From Cellulomonas aerilata (lineage in GTDB: Bacteria; Actinomycetota; Actinomycetes; Actinomycetales; Cellulomonadaceae), in contig NZ_BJYY01000010.1 of the NCBI RefSeq assembly GCF_007991755.1, positions 78,064-142,063 of the forward strand: a DNA stretch of 64,000 nucleotides. The letters run 5' to 3'. The notes below the pieces were generated by a model. That model made no database searches and was not told the origin of the DNA. It saw only the letters and a list, made by a program, of their open reading frames with translations. Of the stretch, positions 40,478 through 48,008 are shown in pieces (within the stretch, counting starts at the first letter, position 1; every line of letters starts with the position of its first letter). Both the position numbers and the translations under genes were made by a program.

Positions 40478-41326
40478 CCCGTTCGCCAGCACGGGCACCA
40501 TCACCGAGTCGCGGCAGGCGTACCCCGGGCCCAGGTGCCACTCCCCGATGTCCTGGGGGCCGCGCAGCCACAGCGGCCACGGCGGCATGGACTGCGTGGC
40601 GTCCTCGTGCAGCAGGGCCACCAGCGCGTCGATGTCGTAGGCCTCGAACGCCTCGACGTAGCGCGCCAGCAGGGCGGCGTGCGCGTCGTCGAGCGGGTCC
40701 GGCGCGTCGCCGGCCTCCCCGAGCCGGGTCGCGGCCAGCGTCGCCCGGGCGCGCTGCAGGGCGCTGTTCACCGAGGCAACGGTCGAGCCCAGCAGCTCGC
40801 TGGTCTCCTCCGCCGACCAGCGCAGCACCTCGCGCAGGATCAGCACGGCCCGCTGGCGCGGGGGCAGGTGCTGCAGGGCGGCGACGAACGCGAGCCGGAC
40901 GGACTCCCGCGCCACGGCCAGCTCCGCCGGGTCGGCGGTCTCCGGCATGATCCTGCCGTCCGGCACGGGACCGACCCAGGTCCGCTCGGACAGCGGCGAC
41001 CCGAGCGAGTCGATCACCGGCGCCGACGCGCCCGGCGACAGGTCCATCGGCATCGCCCGACGCCGGCGCCCGCTGAGGGCGTCGAAGCAGACGTTGGTGG
41101 CGATGCGGTACAGCCAGGAGCGCAGCGACGAGCGGCCGTCGAAGCGGTCCACGCCGCGCCATGCGCGGACCATGACCTCCTGGACCGCGTCCTCGGCGTC
41201 GGACGCCGACCCGAGCATGCGGTAGCAGAAGCCGGTCAGCTCGCGCCGGTGGTGCTCGATCTGCTGCTGCACGTCGGCTGGGACCGCCGGCCGGGACCGG
41301 ACCTCCGTGGTGGCGGTGCTCGTCAC
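40316..41326 (-). CDS. SigG-like ECF sigma factor with SnoaL-like C-terminus (TIGR02960 type)
   Basis: A 336-residue ECF sigma factor. Region 2 is FCYRMLGSASDAEDAVQEVM with WRGVDRFDGRSSLRSWLYRI following; region 4 is LPPRQRAVLILREVLRWSAE and ASVNSALQRARATLA. After it comes a SnoaL-like domain (AALLARYVEAFEAYDIDALV, MPPWPLWLRGPQ). This layout is that of the SigG/TIGR02960 family, in which the C-terminal domain replaces an anti-sigma factor. GTG start with CGAGGAGAG upstream. A LexA-like box stands about 140 bp upstream on the other strand's gene. Target promoters unknown. Confidence 0.93.
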   Translation of the reverse strand: MTSTATTEVRSRPAVPADVQQQIEHHRRELTGFCYRMLGSASDAEDAVQEVMVRAWRGVDRFDGRSSLRSWLYRIATNVCFDALSGRRRRAMPMDLSPGASAPVIDSLGSPLSERTWVGPVPDGRIMPETADPAELAVARESVRLAFVAALQHLPPRQRAVLILREVLRWSAEETSELLGSTVASVNSALQRARATLAATRLGEAGDAPDPLDDAHAALLARYVEAFEAYDIDALVALLHEDATQSMPPWPLWLRGPQDIGEWHLGPGYACRDSVMVPVLANGSPAFAQYKPTGVGGRREPWAIHLLEVRDGRITSITNFVGAALFAQFGLPDHLD

Positions 41327-41468
41327 GTGACTCTCCTCGACCGCGGGGCTCTGGGGGGGACGGGCTGCGGTCCACCCGCCGCCGTCCGTCCGATCCTGGC
41401 AGCGCTGCCACGCGCCCCACAACCACCCGCCGCCGGATTCCTCGCCGGTTCGCGCACCGCGCACCTGT

Positions 41469-41484
41469 TCGTACACTTGTTCGA
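41469..41484 (+). promoter_or_regulatory. SOS (LexA) box-like site over a leaderless promoter
   Basis: TCGTACACTTGTTCGA matches 14 of 16 positions of the actinobacterial SOS box TCGAACRNRTGTTCGA. Inside it TACACT is a -10 hexamer, 7 nt before the ATG at 41485. A bound LexA would cover the promoter. It also lies in the region upstream of the divergent SigG-like gene. Confidence 0.6.
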
Positions 41485-41760
41485 ATGGAGGTCGACTGGT
41501 CGCGGTGGCGGCGGACGCCGCGCGGCTACGAGCTCATCCCGCCGAGCCGGTGCCCCAAGGGCCACCGGTGGACGACCGACGGACCCGGCCGGCCCACCCA
41601 GCGGTCGGTGACGTGCACGTGCACGATCGAGCGCCGGCACCTGGTCTGGGTGTGCCCGGCGTGCGGCACGTACTGCGCGCAGGGCTGCACCGACGTGGGT
41701 GGGTGGGCGACGTCGACCGTCCCGGTCGGGGTCTCCGCCGACCGGCGGGCAACGCTGTGA
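41485..41760 (+). CDS. small Cys-rich zinc-ribbon-like protein
   Basis: A 91-residue protein. Cys/His are grouped as CPKGHRW, TCTCTI, CPACGTYCAQGC, eight Cys in all, so one or two zinc sites are likely. The start MEVDWSRWRRTPRGYEL is basic and aromatic. There is no ribosome binding site; a TACACT -10 box 7 nt upstream lies inside the SOS-like box, so the mRNA is leaderless and may be damage-inducible. It diverges from the SigG-like sigma gene. No family name is known to me. Confidence 0.75.
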   Translation: MEVDWSRWRRTPRGYELIPPSRCPKGHRWTTDGPGRPTQRSVTCTCTIERRHLVWVCPACGTYCAQGCTDVGGWATSTVPVGVSADRRATL

Positions 41761-41835
41761 CGCCGCCCGCCCGAGCGCCGGACGCCTCCGCGCCGCACGC
41801 GCGGCCCACGGGGCGACGGAGGCACCGAGGCCCGG

Positions 41836-42351
41836 TCAGCCCGCGGCGCGCCGCAGCATCCCGCGCGCGTAGGCCGCCTGCCCCGCATGCTGGAGGTCGT
41901 CGCTGATCACGCTGACGAGCCGGACGCCGAGCGTCACCGGCGGGTCCCAGGACGTGTCGACCACCCGGTCGAGGTCCTCGTCGAGCAGCGACGACAGGTA
42001 CTCCGCGGTCTGCGCGTGGACCGCCTCGTGGTACGCCAGCAGGAGCTCGGCCGAGGGCACCCGGACGGACGCCACCTCGTCGGCGCTGTGGCCGTAGCCC
42101 GTGTCGGACGGGTCCAGCGGCAGCCCGAAGCGGTCCGCCCAGCCCTGCGACGTCCACACCTGGTCGCCGTCGAAGGCGTCGGCCAGGTGGTCGTCCTGGA
42201 TCCGGGTCAGGTGCCACACGAGCCACCCGATCGGGTTCGTGCCGTCGGCAGGTGCCCGGGTCAGGTCGTCGGGGGCCAGCCCGTCGACGGCGGATCGCAC
42301 CACGTCCCGCACGCGCCCGAAGGCGTCGGCCAGCGTCTCGGCAGCGAGCAT
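41836..42351 (-). CDS. DinB family protein (mycothiol-dependent maleylpyruvate-isomerase-like)
   Basis: A 171-residue four-helix DinB-fold protein. Metal-site histidines are in GWLVWHLTRIQDDH (H-x5-H), in EAVHAQTAEYLSSL, and in LVSVISDDLQHAGQAAYARG near the end. It probably binds a divalent metal and may be a thiol S-transferase, as known relatives use mycothiol or bacillithiol. The ATG is chosen over the GTG one codon earlier because GAGAGGA is then at 6 nt. It lies 136 bp downstream of cutC on the same strand. Confidence 0.88.
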   Translation of the reverse strand: MLAAETLADAFGRVRDVVRSAVDGLAPDDLTRAPADGTNPIGWLVWHLTRIQDDHLADAFDGDQVWTSQGWADRFGLPLDPSDTGYGHSADEVASVRVPSAELLLAYHEAVHAQTAEYLSSLLDEDLDRVVDTSWDPPVTLGVRLVSVISDDLQHAGQAAYARGMLRRAAG

Positions 42352-42487
42352 CACGAGTCCTCTCTCGGGGCGCACCCTCGCCTCGCGCAGGGCTGCGGCG
42401 GCCGCTCGGGCGACGTCGGGCGGTCCCCCGCGGGGTCGTCCCCATGGTGGCCCGCGCAGCGCGACCCGGCGCGGCGGGGCGTCGGTG

Positions 42488-43201
42488 CTACCGGGCGGCG
42501 GCCACCGCGGCCCGCACCGTCGCCTCGTCCGTGACGTCGTACCCCGCGGCGCCGCCGCCGGGACCCGTCGCGCCCGGGTCGTGCGCCGGACGGCGCGCCG
42601 ACAGGTGGACGGCGTGCACGCCCGCGGCGACCAGCGCCGGGATGTCGGCGACCCGCACACCGCCGCCCGCCATCAGCTGCACCCCGCCGCCGAGCCCGGC
42701 GGCGTGCCGGACCAGGGCGGCGATCTCGCCGGTGCCGTCGCCCGCGCGCGCGGCGCCGCCGGAGGTGAGCACCCGGGTCACGCCCAGCGCCGCGAGCCGG
42801 TCCAGCGCCCGGCGGCGGTCGGTGACGACGTCCAGGGCACGGTGGTAGGTGACCGGCAGCCCGCCGGCCGCGTCCACCAGACGTCGCACGGCGTCGTCGT
42901 CCACCTCACCGGCCGCCGTCAGAGCGCCCACCACGACGCCGGCGGCACCCGCCCGGGCGACGGCGCGGACGTCGCGGACCTGGACGTCCAGCTCGACGTC
43001 GTCCACGACGAAGCCACCCGGGCGTGTGCGGATGAGCGGGTGCACCGGCAGGCCCGTCTCGACCGCGGCCTCCACCAGCCCGATCGGCGGCGTCAGGCCA
43101 CCGGTGACCAGGCCGATGCACAGCTCCACCCGGTCGGCGCCCGCGTCGCGGGCGATCCGCACGCCTGCGAGGTCCTGCACGGCGATCTCCACGTCGACCA
43201 C
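42488..43201 (-). CDS. cutC: CutC family protein
   Basis: A 237-residue TIM-barrel protein of the CutC family, once linked to copper homeostasis, though that role is doubted. Motifs: AGADRVELCIGLVTGGLTPP, VHPLIRTRPGGFVVDD, VVGALTAAGEVDDDAVRRLV, YHRALDVV, VLTSGGAARAGDG and LMAGGGVRVADIPAL. GGGGAGG is 6 nt before the GTG start; TACGGT at 43226-43231 (minus strand) is a likely -10. Length is normal for the family. It precedes the DinB gene on the same strand. Confidence 0.93.
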   Translation of the reverse strand: MVDVEIAVQDLAGVRIARDAGADRVELCIGLVTGGLTPPIGLVEAAVETGLPVHPLIRTRPGGFVVDDVELDVQVRDVRAVARAGAAGVVVGALTAAGEVDDDAVRRLVDAAGGLPVTYHRALDVVTDRRRALDRLAALGVTRVLTSGGAARAGDGTGEIAALVRHAAGLGGGVQLMAGGGVRVADIPALVAAGVHAVHLSARRPAHDPGATGPGGGAAGYDVTDEATVRAAVAAAR

Positions 43202-43409
43202 GGCGGCCTCCCCTCGTCCGACCGCACCGTAGCCGGGCGTCCGGCGCCCGGCGAGCGTCGAGTCGGCGCACCACCCGGGCACGGACAGCCCGTGGCGTCG
43301 ACGCAGCTGTGCCACGGTGGGTCCGGGTCCCGCGCGGCCACGTGCGCGGACGTCGCCGGCGCGTGGATGCACGCAGACGCGGCCGAGGGGAAGGCAGGAG
43401 GTGCGGACG

Positions 43410-44291
43410 GTGCGCTACGCGGTCAGCATGCCGAACTTCGGCGTCGGGCTGGACGCCGCGGCGGTCGGCGACGCCGCCGCCACGGCCGAGGCCGCCGGGT
43501 GGGACGGGTTCTTCCTGTGGGACCACACGCTGGCCTTCCCGCCCGGTCCGGTCGACCTCGTCGACCCGTGGATCGCCCTCACGGTGGCGGCGACGCGCAC
43601 CCGTCGCCTGCGGCTGGGGACGCTGGTCACCCCGCTCCCCCGGCGCCGTCCGGTCGACCTGGCGCGGCAGGTGGTGACGCTCGACCACCTGTCCGGCGGT
43701 CGGGTCACGCTCGGGGTGGGCCTGGGGTCCATGCCGTTCGAGTGGGAGTACGGCGGGGAGGAGCCGGACCCCGTCGTGCGCGGCGCGATGCTCGACGAGG
43801 CGCTGGAGGTGCTCACCGCCCTGTGGACCGCCGAGCCCGTGCGGCACGAGGGGACGCACTACCGGCTGGCCGGTCCGGACGGGTGGGGCGCCCTGCACCA
43901 CCCGCCGCCGGTGCAGCGCCCGAGGGTCCCCGTCTGGGTGGGGGGAACCTGGCCGACCGGTGCGCGCCCGCTGCGCCGCGCCGCCCGGTGGGACGGCGTC
44001 GTCCCCATGCGCCTGGACGGTCGGTGGGAGCCGTCCGACACGGCCGGGGTCGCGGCGCTCGTGCGCCGGCACCGCGGGTTCCTGGACGGCTTCGACGTCG
44101 CCGTGCCCGGGGAGAGCGACGCCGGCGCGGGCGGTGAGGTCACCGGCGCCCACGCCGAGGCCGGCGCGACCTGGTGGGTGGAGGCGGTGCACCCGTGGCG
44201 CTTCGGGTACACCGACGGCGGCCCGTGGCCGGGTACCGCGATGGTCGACCGGATCGCGGCCGGTCCCCCGCGCGCCGCCCCCCGTCCCTGA
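43410..44291 (+). CDS. LLM class (F420-type) flavin-dependent oxidoreductase
   Basis: A 293-residue luciferase-like monooxygenase-fold enzyme, probably using F420 or FMN. Motifs: VSMPNFGVGLDAAAV, GWDGFFLWDHTLAF, RLRLGTLVTPLPRRRPVDLA, DHLSGGRVTLGVGLG and VPVWVGGTWPTGARPLRRAA. Two in-frame GTG codons start it; I use 43410 because AGGAGG ends 8 nt upstream, while the earlier GTG overlaps that site. The last 50 residues are more divergent. It stands ahead of the TPP-enzyme gene, 206 bp away. Substrate unknown. Confidence 0.92.
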   Translation: MRYAVSMPNFGVGLDAAAVGDAAATAEAAGWDGFFLWDHTLAFPPGPVDLVDPWIALTVAATRTRRLRLGTLVTPLPRRRPVDLARQVVTLDHLSGGRVTLGVGLGSMPFEWEYGGEEPDPVVRGAMLDEALEVLTALWTAEPVRHEGTHYRLAGPDGWGALHHPPPVQRPRVPVWVGGTWPTGARPLRRAARWDGVVPMRLDGRWEPSDTAGVAALVRRHRGFLDGFDVAVPGESDAGAGGEVTGAHAEAGATWWVEAVHPWRFGYTDGGPWPGTAMVDRIAAGPPRAAPRP

Positions 44292-44497
44292 CCGCACCGA
44301 GCGCGGGACCGCGGGCCGCCGGCCGCGGGCCGCTGGCCGCCGGCCGTCGGCCGTCGGCCGACCCGCCCGGGCGCGTGGAGGACCGCGTCGTCGGCCGCGG
44401 ATGCGCCGCCCGCCTCCGCCGCCCACGATGGGCGGGTTCGTACCCCGCGCGGGCGCCGTCGTCCCGCCGGTGCCCGACGACGCCAGGAGGCAGCGAC

Positions 44498-44533
44498 ATG
44501 ACGCAGGCGACGCCCGCGGTGGCCGGACGATGA
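44498..44533 (+). CDS. 11-codon leader ORF upstream of the TPP enzyme
   Basis: ATG at 44498 with CCAGGAGG 7 nt upstream encodes MTQATPAVAGR and stops in an ATGA overlap with the next gene, whose ATG has no ribosome site. It is likely a translated coupling leader. Confidence 0.55.
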   Translation: MTQATPAVAGR

Positions 44534-46329
44534 CGACGACGGTCGCGGACGGGCTCGTCGCCCGACTGCGGGACTGGGGCGTGCACCGCGTGTTCGGGTA
44601 CGCAGGCGACGGCATCGACCCGATCCTCGCCGCGCTGCACCGCGCGCAGGACGACATCGAGCTGGTCACCGCGCGGCACGAGGAGATGGCCGCGTTCATG
44701 GCGACCGGGCACGCCAAGTACTCCGGTGGGCTCGGCGTCTGCCTGGCGACCCAGGGTCCCGGCGCGGTGCACCTGCTGACCGGCCTCTACGACGCCAAGC
44801 TCGACCGCAGGCCGGTCGTCGCCATCGTCGGGCAGGTCGTGGCGACGGCGCTCGGCAGCGGCTACCTGCAGGAGGTCGACCTGCCGACCCTGTTCAAGGA
44901 CGTCTGCGGGCAGTACGTCCAGACCGTCACCACCCCCGAGCAGCTGCCGCTGGTGATCGACAACGCGATCCGCACGGCGCTGGCGACCTCGAGCCCGACG
45001 TGCGTCATCATCACCCACGACGTCCAGCGCGCCGAGCTGCCGGAGAGCCTGCCGCAGTCGCACGGCGTGGTGCAGACGGCCGCCGTGGTCGGCCGCCCCC
45101 GGGTCCTGCCCCAGGACGACGACCTGGCGCGCGCCGCCGAGGTGCTGTCGTCCGGGGAGCGGGTGGCCCTGCTCGTCGGTCAGGGCGCCGCGTCCGCGGT
45201 CGACGAGGTGCTGGCGGTGGCCGACCGGCTCGGCGCCGGCATCACGACGTCCCTGCTGGGCAAGCCGCTGCTGGACGAGTCCCTGCCCCACCACTGCGGC
45301 GTGATGGGGCACCTGGGCACGACGGCGTCGGCGGACCTGCTGGCCGGCTGCGACACGCTGCTCATCGTGGGCAGCAGCGACCCGTGGACGGAGTTCTACC
45401 CCGAGCCGGGGCAGGCCCGGACCGTGCAGGTCGACCTGGCGGCCCGCAACCTCGGCGCCAAGTACCCCGTCGAGGTCGGGCTCGCCGGCGACTCCGCCGA
45501 GACCCTGCGCGCGCTGCTGACGCTCCTCCCGGACGACGGCCCCGGACGCCGGTCCGGCTGGCGCGACACCGTCGAGCAGGGCGTGCGCACGTGGCGCGCC
45601 ATCGCCGACGAGCGTGCCCACCAGCCCGCCGACCCGCTCAACCCCCAGCTCGTGGTGCACGAGCTGTCCGCCCGGCTGCCGGCCGACGCGCAGGTGTCCG
45701 TCGACGTCGGCTCGGTCGTGTACTGGTACGCGCGGTTCCTGCGCCTGCCGACCGGGGTGCCGGCGCACCTGTCGAGCACCCTGGCGTCCATGGGGTCGGC
45801 CATGCCGTACGGGATCGCCGCCAAGCTGCTGCACCCGGACCGGCCGGTGGTGGCGCTGGCCGGGGACGGCGCGATGCAGATGAACGGGCTGTCGGAGCTC
45901 ATCACGGTCGCGCACCGGTGGCGGGACTGGGCGGACCCGCGCTTCGTCGTGCTGGTCCTGCACAACGGCGACCTCGCCGAGGTGTCCTGGGAGCAGCGGG
46001 AGATGGAGGGCGACCCGCGGTTCCCCGCCTCCCAGACCGTCCCGTCGTTCCCCTACGCGGGCTACGCCGAGCTGCTGGGCCTGCGCGGGATCCGCGTCGA
46101 CGACCCGGCCGACGTCGCCGCGGCCTGGGACGCCGCGCTGACCGCGGACCGGCCGTGCGTCGTCGAGGCCGTGGTGGACCGCCGCACGCCGCTGCTGCCA
46201 CCGCGGCGGACGTCCGACACGGTCGACGGGATGCGGCGGGGCCTGGACCAGGAGCCCGACGGCGCCCCGGCCACGGCCCAGCTCGTCCGCCAGCACGCGC
46301 AGGAGACCGAGCGGCCGCCGGCGACCTGA
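44530..46329 (+). CDS. thiamine pyrophosphate-dependent enzyme (pyruvate oxidase-like)
   Basis: A 599-residue enzyme of the acetolactate synthase/pyruvate oxidase family. The catalytic Glu is in VTARHEEMAAFMATGHAKYS, the middle FAD/nucleotide domain has LVGQGAASAVDEVLAVAD, and the TPP-metal motif is VALAGDGAMQMNGLSELIT with the closing Asn in VLVLHNGDLAE. Actinobacterial members of this group are named pyruvate oxidase or TPP-requiring enzyme without proof; oxidative decarboxylation of pyruvate to acetate is likely. It has no own ribosome site and depends on the leader ORF. It is a single structural gene. Confidence 0.93.
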   Translation: MTTTVADGLVARLRDWGVHRVFGYAGDGIDPILAALHRAQDDIELVTARHEEMAAFMATGHAKYSGGLGVCLATQGPGAVHLLTGLYDAKLDRRPVVAIVGQVVATALGSGYLQEVDLPTLFKDVCGQYVQTVTTPEQLPLVIDNAIRTALATSSPTCVIITHDVQRAELPESLPQSHGVVQTAAVVGRPRVLPQDDDLARAAEVLSSGERVALLVGQGAASAVDEVLAVADRLGAGITTSLLGKPLLDESLPHHCGVMGHLGTTASADLLAGCDTLLIVGSSDPWTEFYPEPGQARTVQVDLAARNLGAKYPVEVGLAGDSAETLRALLTLLPDDGPGRRSGWRDTVEQGVRTWRAIADERAHQPADPLNPQLVVHELSARLPADAQVSVDVGSVVYWYARFLRLPTGVPAHLSSTLASMGSAMPYGIAAKLLHPDRPVVALAGDGAMQMNGLSELITVAHRWRDWADPRFVVLVLHNGDLAEVSWEQREMEGDPRFPASQTVPSFPYAGYAELLGLRGIRVDDPADVAAAWDAALTADRPCVVEAVVDRRTPLLPPRRTSDTVDGMRRGLDQEPDGAPATAQLVRQHAQETERPPAT

Positions 46330-46348
46330 CCCGACGGGCGCGCCGGGC

Positions 46349-46774
46349 TCAGGCGGGCGGCGCGGAGCCGGCGCGCCGCTGGGCGTCGCGCTCCTTGACC
46401 CGTCGCTCCTCGCGCTTGACCTCGGCCAGGCTCGCCCTCTCCAGCGACAGCCACGGGGGCGGGTCGGCGATGATCGCCTCGATCTGCGCGGTGGTCAGCG
46501 GGTCCGTCAGCCCGTGCCGAGCCAGCCCGCTGGTGGACACGCGCAGGCGCGCGGCGACGACGGACCGCGGGTGCGGGCCGTTGCGGCGCAGGTCCTCGAG
46601 CCACGGCGGCGGCGTGCGCTGCAGCTCGTTGAGCTGCTCGCGGGTGACGAGGCCCTCCTGGAACTCCTCGGGCGTGGCCGGCAGGTAGACGCCGAGCTTG
46701 GCCGCCGCGGTCGCCGGCTTCATCGTCTGCGGCTTGCGGGCGGTCGGGCGGGGGGCGTTCTCCGGTGACGTCAC
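46349..46774 (-). CDS. DUF5997 family protein with duplicated HTH-like module
   Basis: A 141-residue basic protein that I place in DUF5997. Two similar halves can be seen: AAAKLGVYLPATPEEF leading to TREQLNELQRTPPPWLEDLR, and VAARLRVSTSGLARHG leading to TTAQIEAIIADPPPWLSLER. Each reads like a helix-turn-helix followed by T-x2-Q-x7-PPPWL. The end is a charged helix (EVKREERRVKERDAQRR). A DNA-binding role is inferred. The GTG has TATCCT 7 nt upstream and no ribosome site. It diverges from a LysR-effector-domain gene, and I recall the two families as neighbours elsewhere. Confidence 0.75.
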   Translation of the reverse strand: MTSPENAPRPTARKPQTMKPATAAAKLGVYLPATPEEFQEGLVTREQLNELQRTPPPWLEDLRRNGPHPRSVVAARLRVSTSGLARHGLTDPLTTAQIEAIIADPPPWLSLERASLAEVKREERRVKERDAQRRAGSAPPA

Positions 46775-46781
46775 GGGCGCC

Positions 46782-46787
46782 AGGATA
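46782..46787 (-). promoter_or_regulatory. -10 box of the leaderless DUF5997 gene
   Basis: On the minus strand TATCCT is followed by GGCGCCC and the GTG at 46774. Confidence 0.6.
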
Positions 46788-46804
46788 CGCACCGCCCCGC
46801 CCGG

Positions 46805-46810
46805 TACCCT
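46805..46810 (+). promoter_or_regulatory. -10 box of the LysR-effector-domain gene
   Basis: TACCCT on the plus strand, only 18 nt from the opposing box, so the two divergent promoters overlap. The leader to the ATG at 46970 is about 155 nt. Confidence 0.45.
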
Positions 46811-46969
46811 GGCGCGCAGGCAGTGCCGGCGACCCGCCGACGACCTGCCGACGACGTGCCGTCGACCCGTCGATCCACCTGCCACCGGCTCGTCCCGGCC
46901 TGCCCCGGCAGACGCCGCGCGGGCCAGGCGGCGGGCAGGTCGGCGGGCAGGCGGACGACAGGGGGCGAC

Positions 46970-47983
46970 ATGCCGCACGACGACCCGGGACCGCTCGCAC
47001 CCGACGACGACCCGGCGGACCTGCCGGCGGCGCCGCCGTCCGGCGACGACGCCACCCCGGCACCAGCGGCCGCCGGGTCGCCGGCCGAGGCGGCGGCACC
47101 GGCGGACACGCCTGGTCCGGGGCTCCGGCTGCTGGTCGTCCCCGGCGTCAGCCCGGCGAAGTGGCTGCGGGTGTGGGAGGAGCGACTGCCGCACCTGCCG
47201 GTGACCCTCGTCCACGCCGGACCCGACGAGGCCGAGCGGCGCCTGCGGGCCGGTGACGCGGACGCCGGGCTGGTCCGGCTGCCGGTCGACCGCACGGACC
47301 TCAGCGCGATCCCGCTCTACACCGAGACGACCGTGGTCGTGGTCCCGGGCGACCACGTCCTGACCGCCGCCGACGAGCTGTCCCCGGCGGACCTCGCCGA
47401 GGAGGTCCTCCTCGTGCCGGACGACGACGTCGTGCCGTGGCCGGACCGGCCGGGCGAGGCCAGTGCCCTGCCGGCGCCCGCGACGACCGCGCAGGCCGTC
47501 GAGCTCGTCGCCGCGGGTGTCGGGGTGCTCGTGGTCCCGCAGTCGCTGGCGCGGCTGCACCACCGCCGCGACCTGACGTACCGCCCGCTGGGTGACGCGC
47601 CGACGTCGACCGTCGCGCTCGCCTGGGTCACCGACCACGCACCGGAGCTCGTCGAGGAGCTGATCGGCATCGTGCGCGGGCGCACGGTCGACAGCTCCCG
47701 CGGGCCCTTGGCGGCGGGCGCCGCGTCCGGACCGGCCGGACCCGCCGATCGCCGGGGCGGACCTGGCGGTGCCTCGGGCGGTGCGTCGGGCGGTGCGTCC
47801 GGAGCGGCTGCGGGCCGCTCCGGCGGCGCCCGGTCCGGCCGGGCGCCGCAGGGCGGGGCCTCGGCCGCTGGTCGGGGCGGGACCGGACGCACGGGCGGCG
47901 CCCGCGGTGCGGGCGGCCGCGGCGGCGGTGCGGCCCGTGGCGGCGGGGCCGGCCGCCGGGGCAGAGGCGGCCGGCCCCGCTGA
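46970..47983 (+). CDS. LysR-type effector-binding domain protein without HTH, RGG-like tail
   Basis: A 337-residue protein. After an acidic Pro/Ala-rich start (about 45 residues) comes a LysR substrate-binding-like domain: LRLLVVPGVSPAKWLRVWEE, LVHAGPDEAERRLRAGDADA, GLVRLPVD, PLYTETTVVVVPGDHVL, and AVELVAAGVGVLVVPQSLAR. The normal N-terminal HTH of LysR regulators is missing. The last about 90 residues are Gly/Arg/Ser repeats (GGASGGASGG, GGRGGGAARGGGAGRRGRGG), like RGG nucleic-acid-binding tails. The divergent DUF5997 gene may supply the DNA-binding part. The ligand is unknown. Confidence 0.85.
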   Translation: MPHDDPGPLAPDDDPADLPAAPPSGDDATPAPAAAGSPAEAAAPADTPGPGLRLLVVPGVSPAKWLRVWEERLPHLPVTLVHAGPDEAERRLRAGDADAGLVRLPVDRTDLSAIPLYTETTVVVVPGDHVLTAADELSPADLAEEVLLVPDDDVVPWPDRPGEASALPAPATTAQAVELVAAGVGVLVVPQSLARLHHRRDLTYRPLGDAPTSTVALAWVTDHAPELVEELIGIVRGRTVDSSRGPLAAGAASGPAGPADRRGGPGGASGGASGGASGAAAGRSGGARSGRAPQGGASAAGRGGTGRTGGARGAGGRGGGAARGGGAGRRGRGGRPR

Positions 47984-48008
47984 CGCGATGCCCGTCGACG
48001 CGGCGCCG

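Noticed and set aside
44292..44497. GGCCG-rich repeats as a CRISPR or mobile element
   Set aside because: Short irregular GC repeats without spacers or conserved units; ordinary low-complexity DNA.
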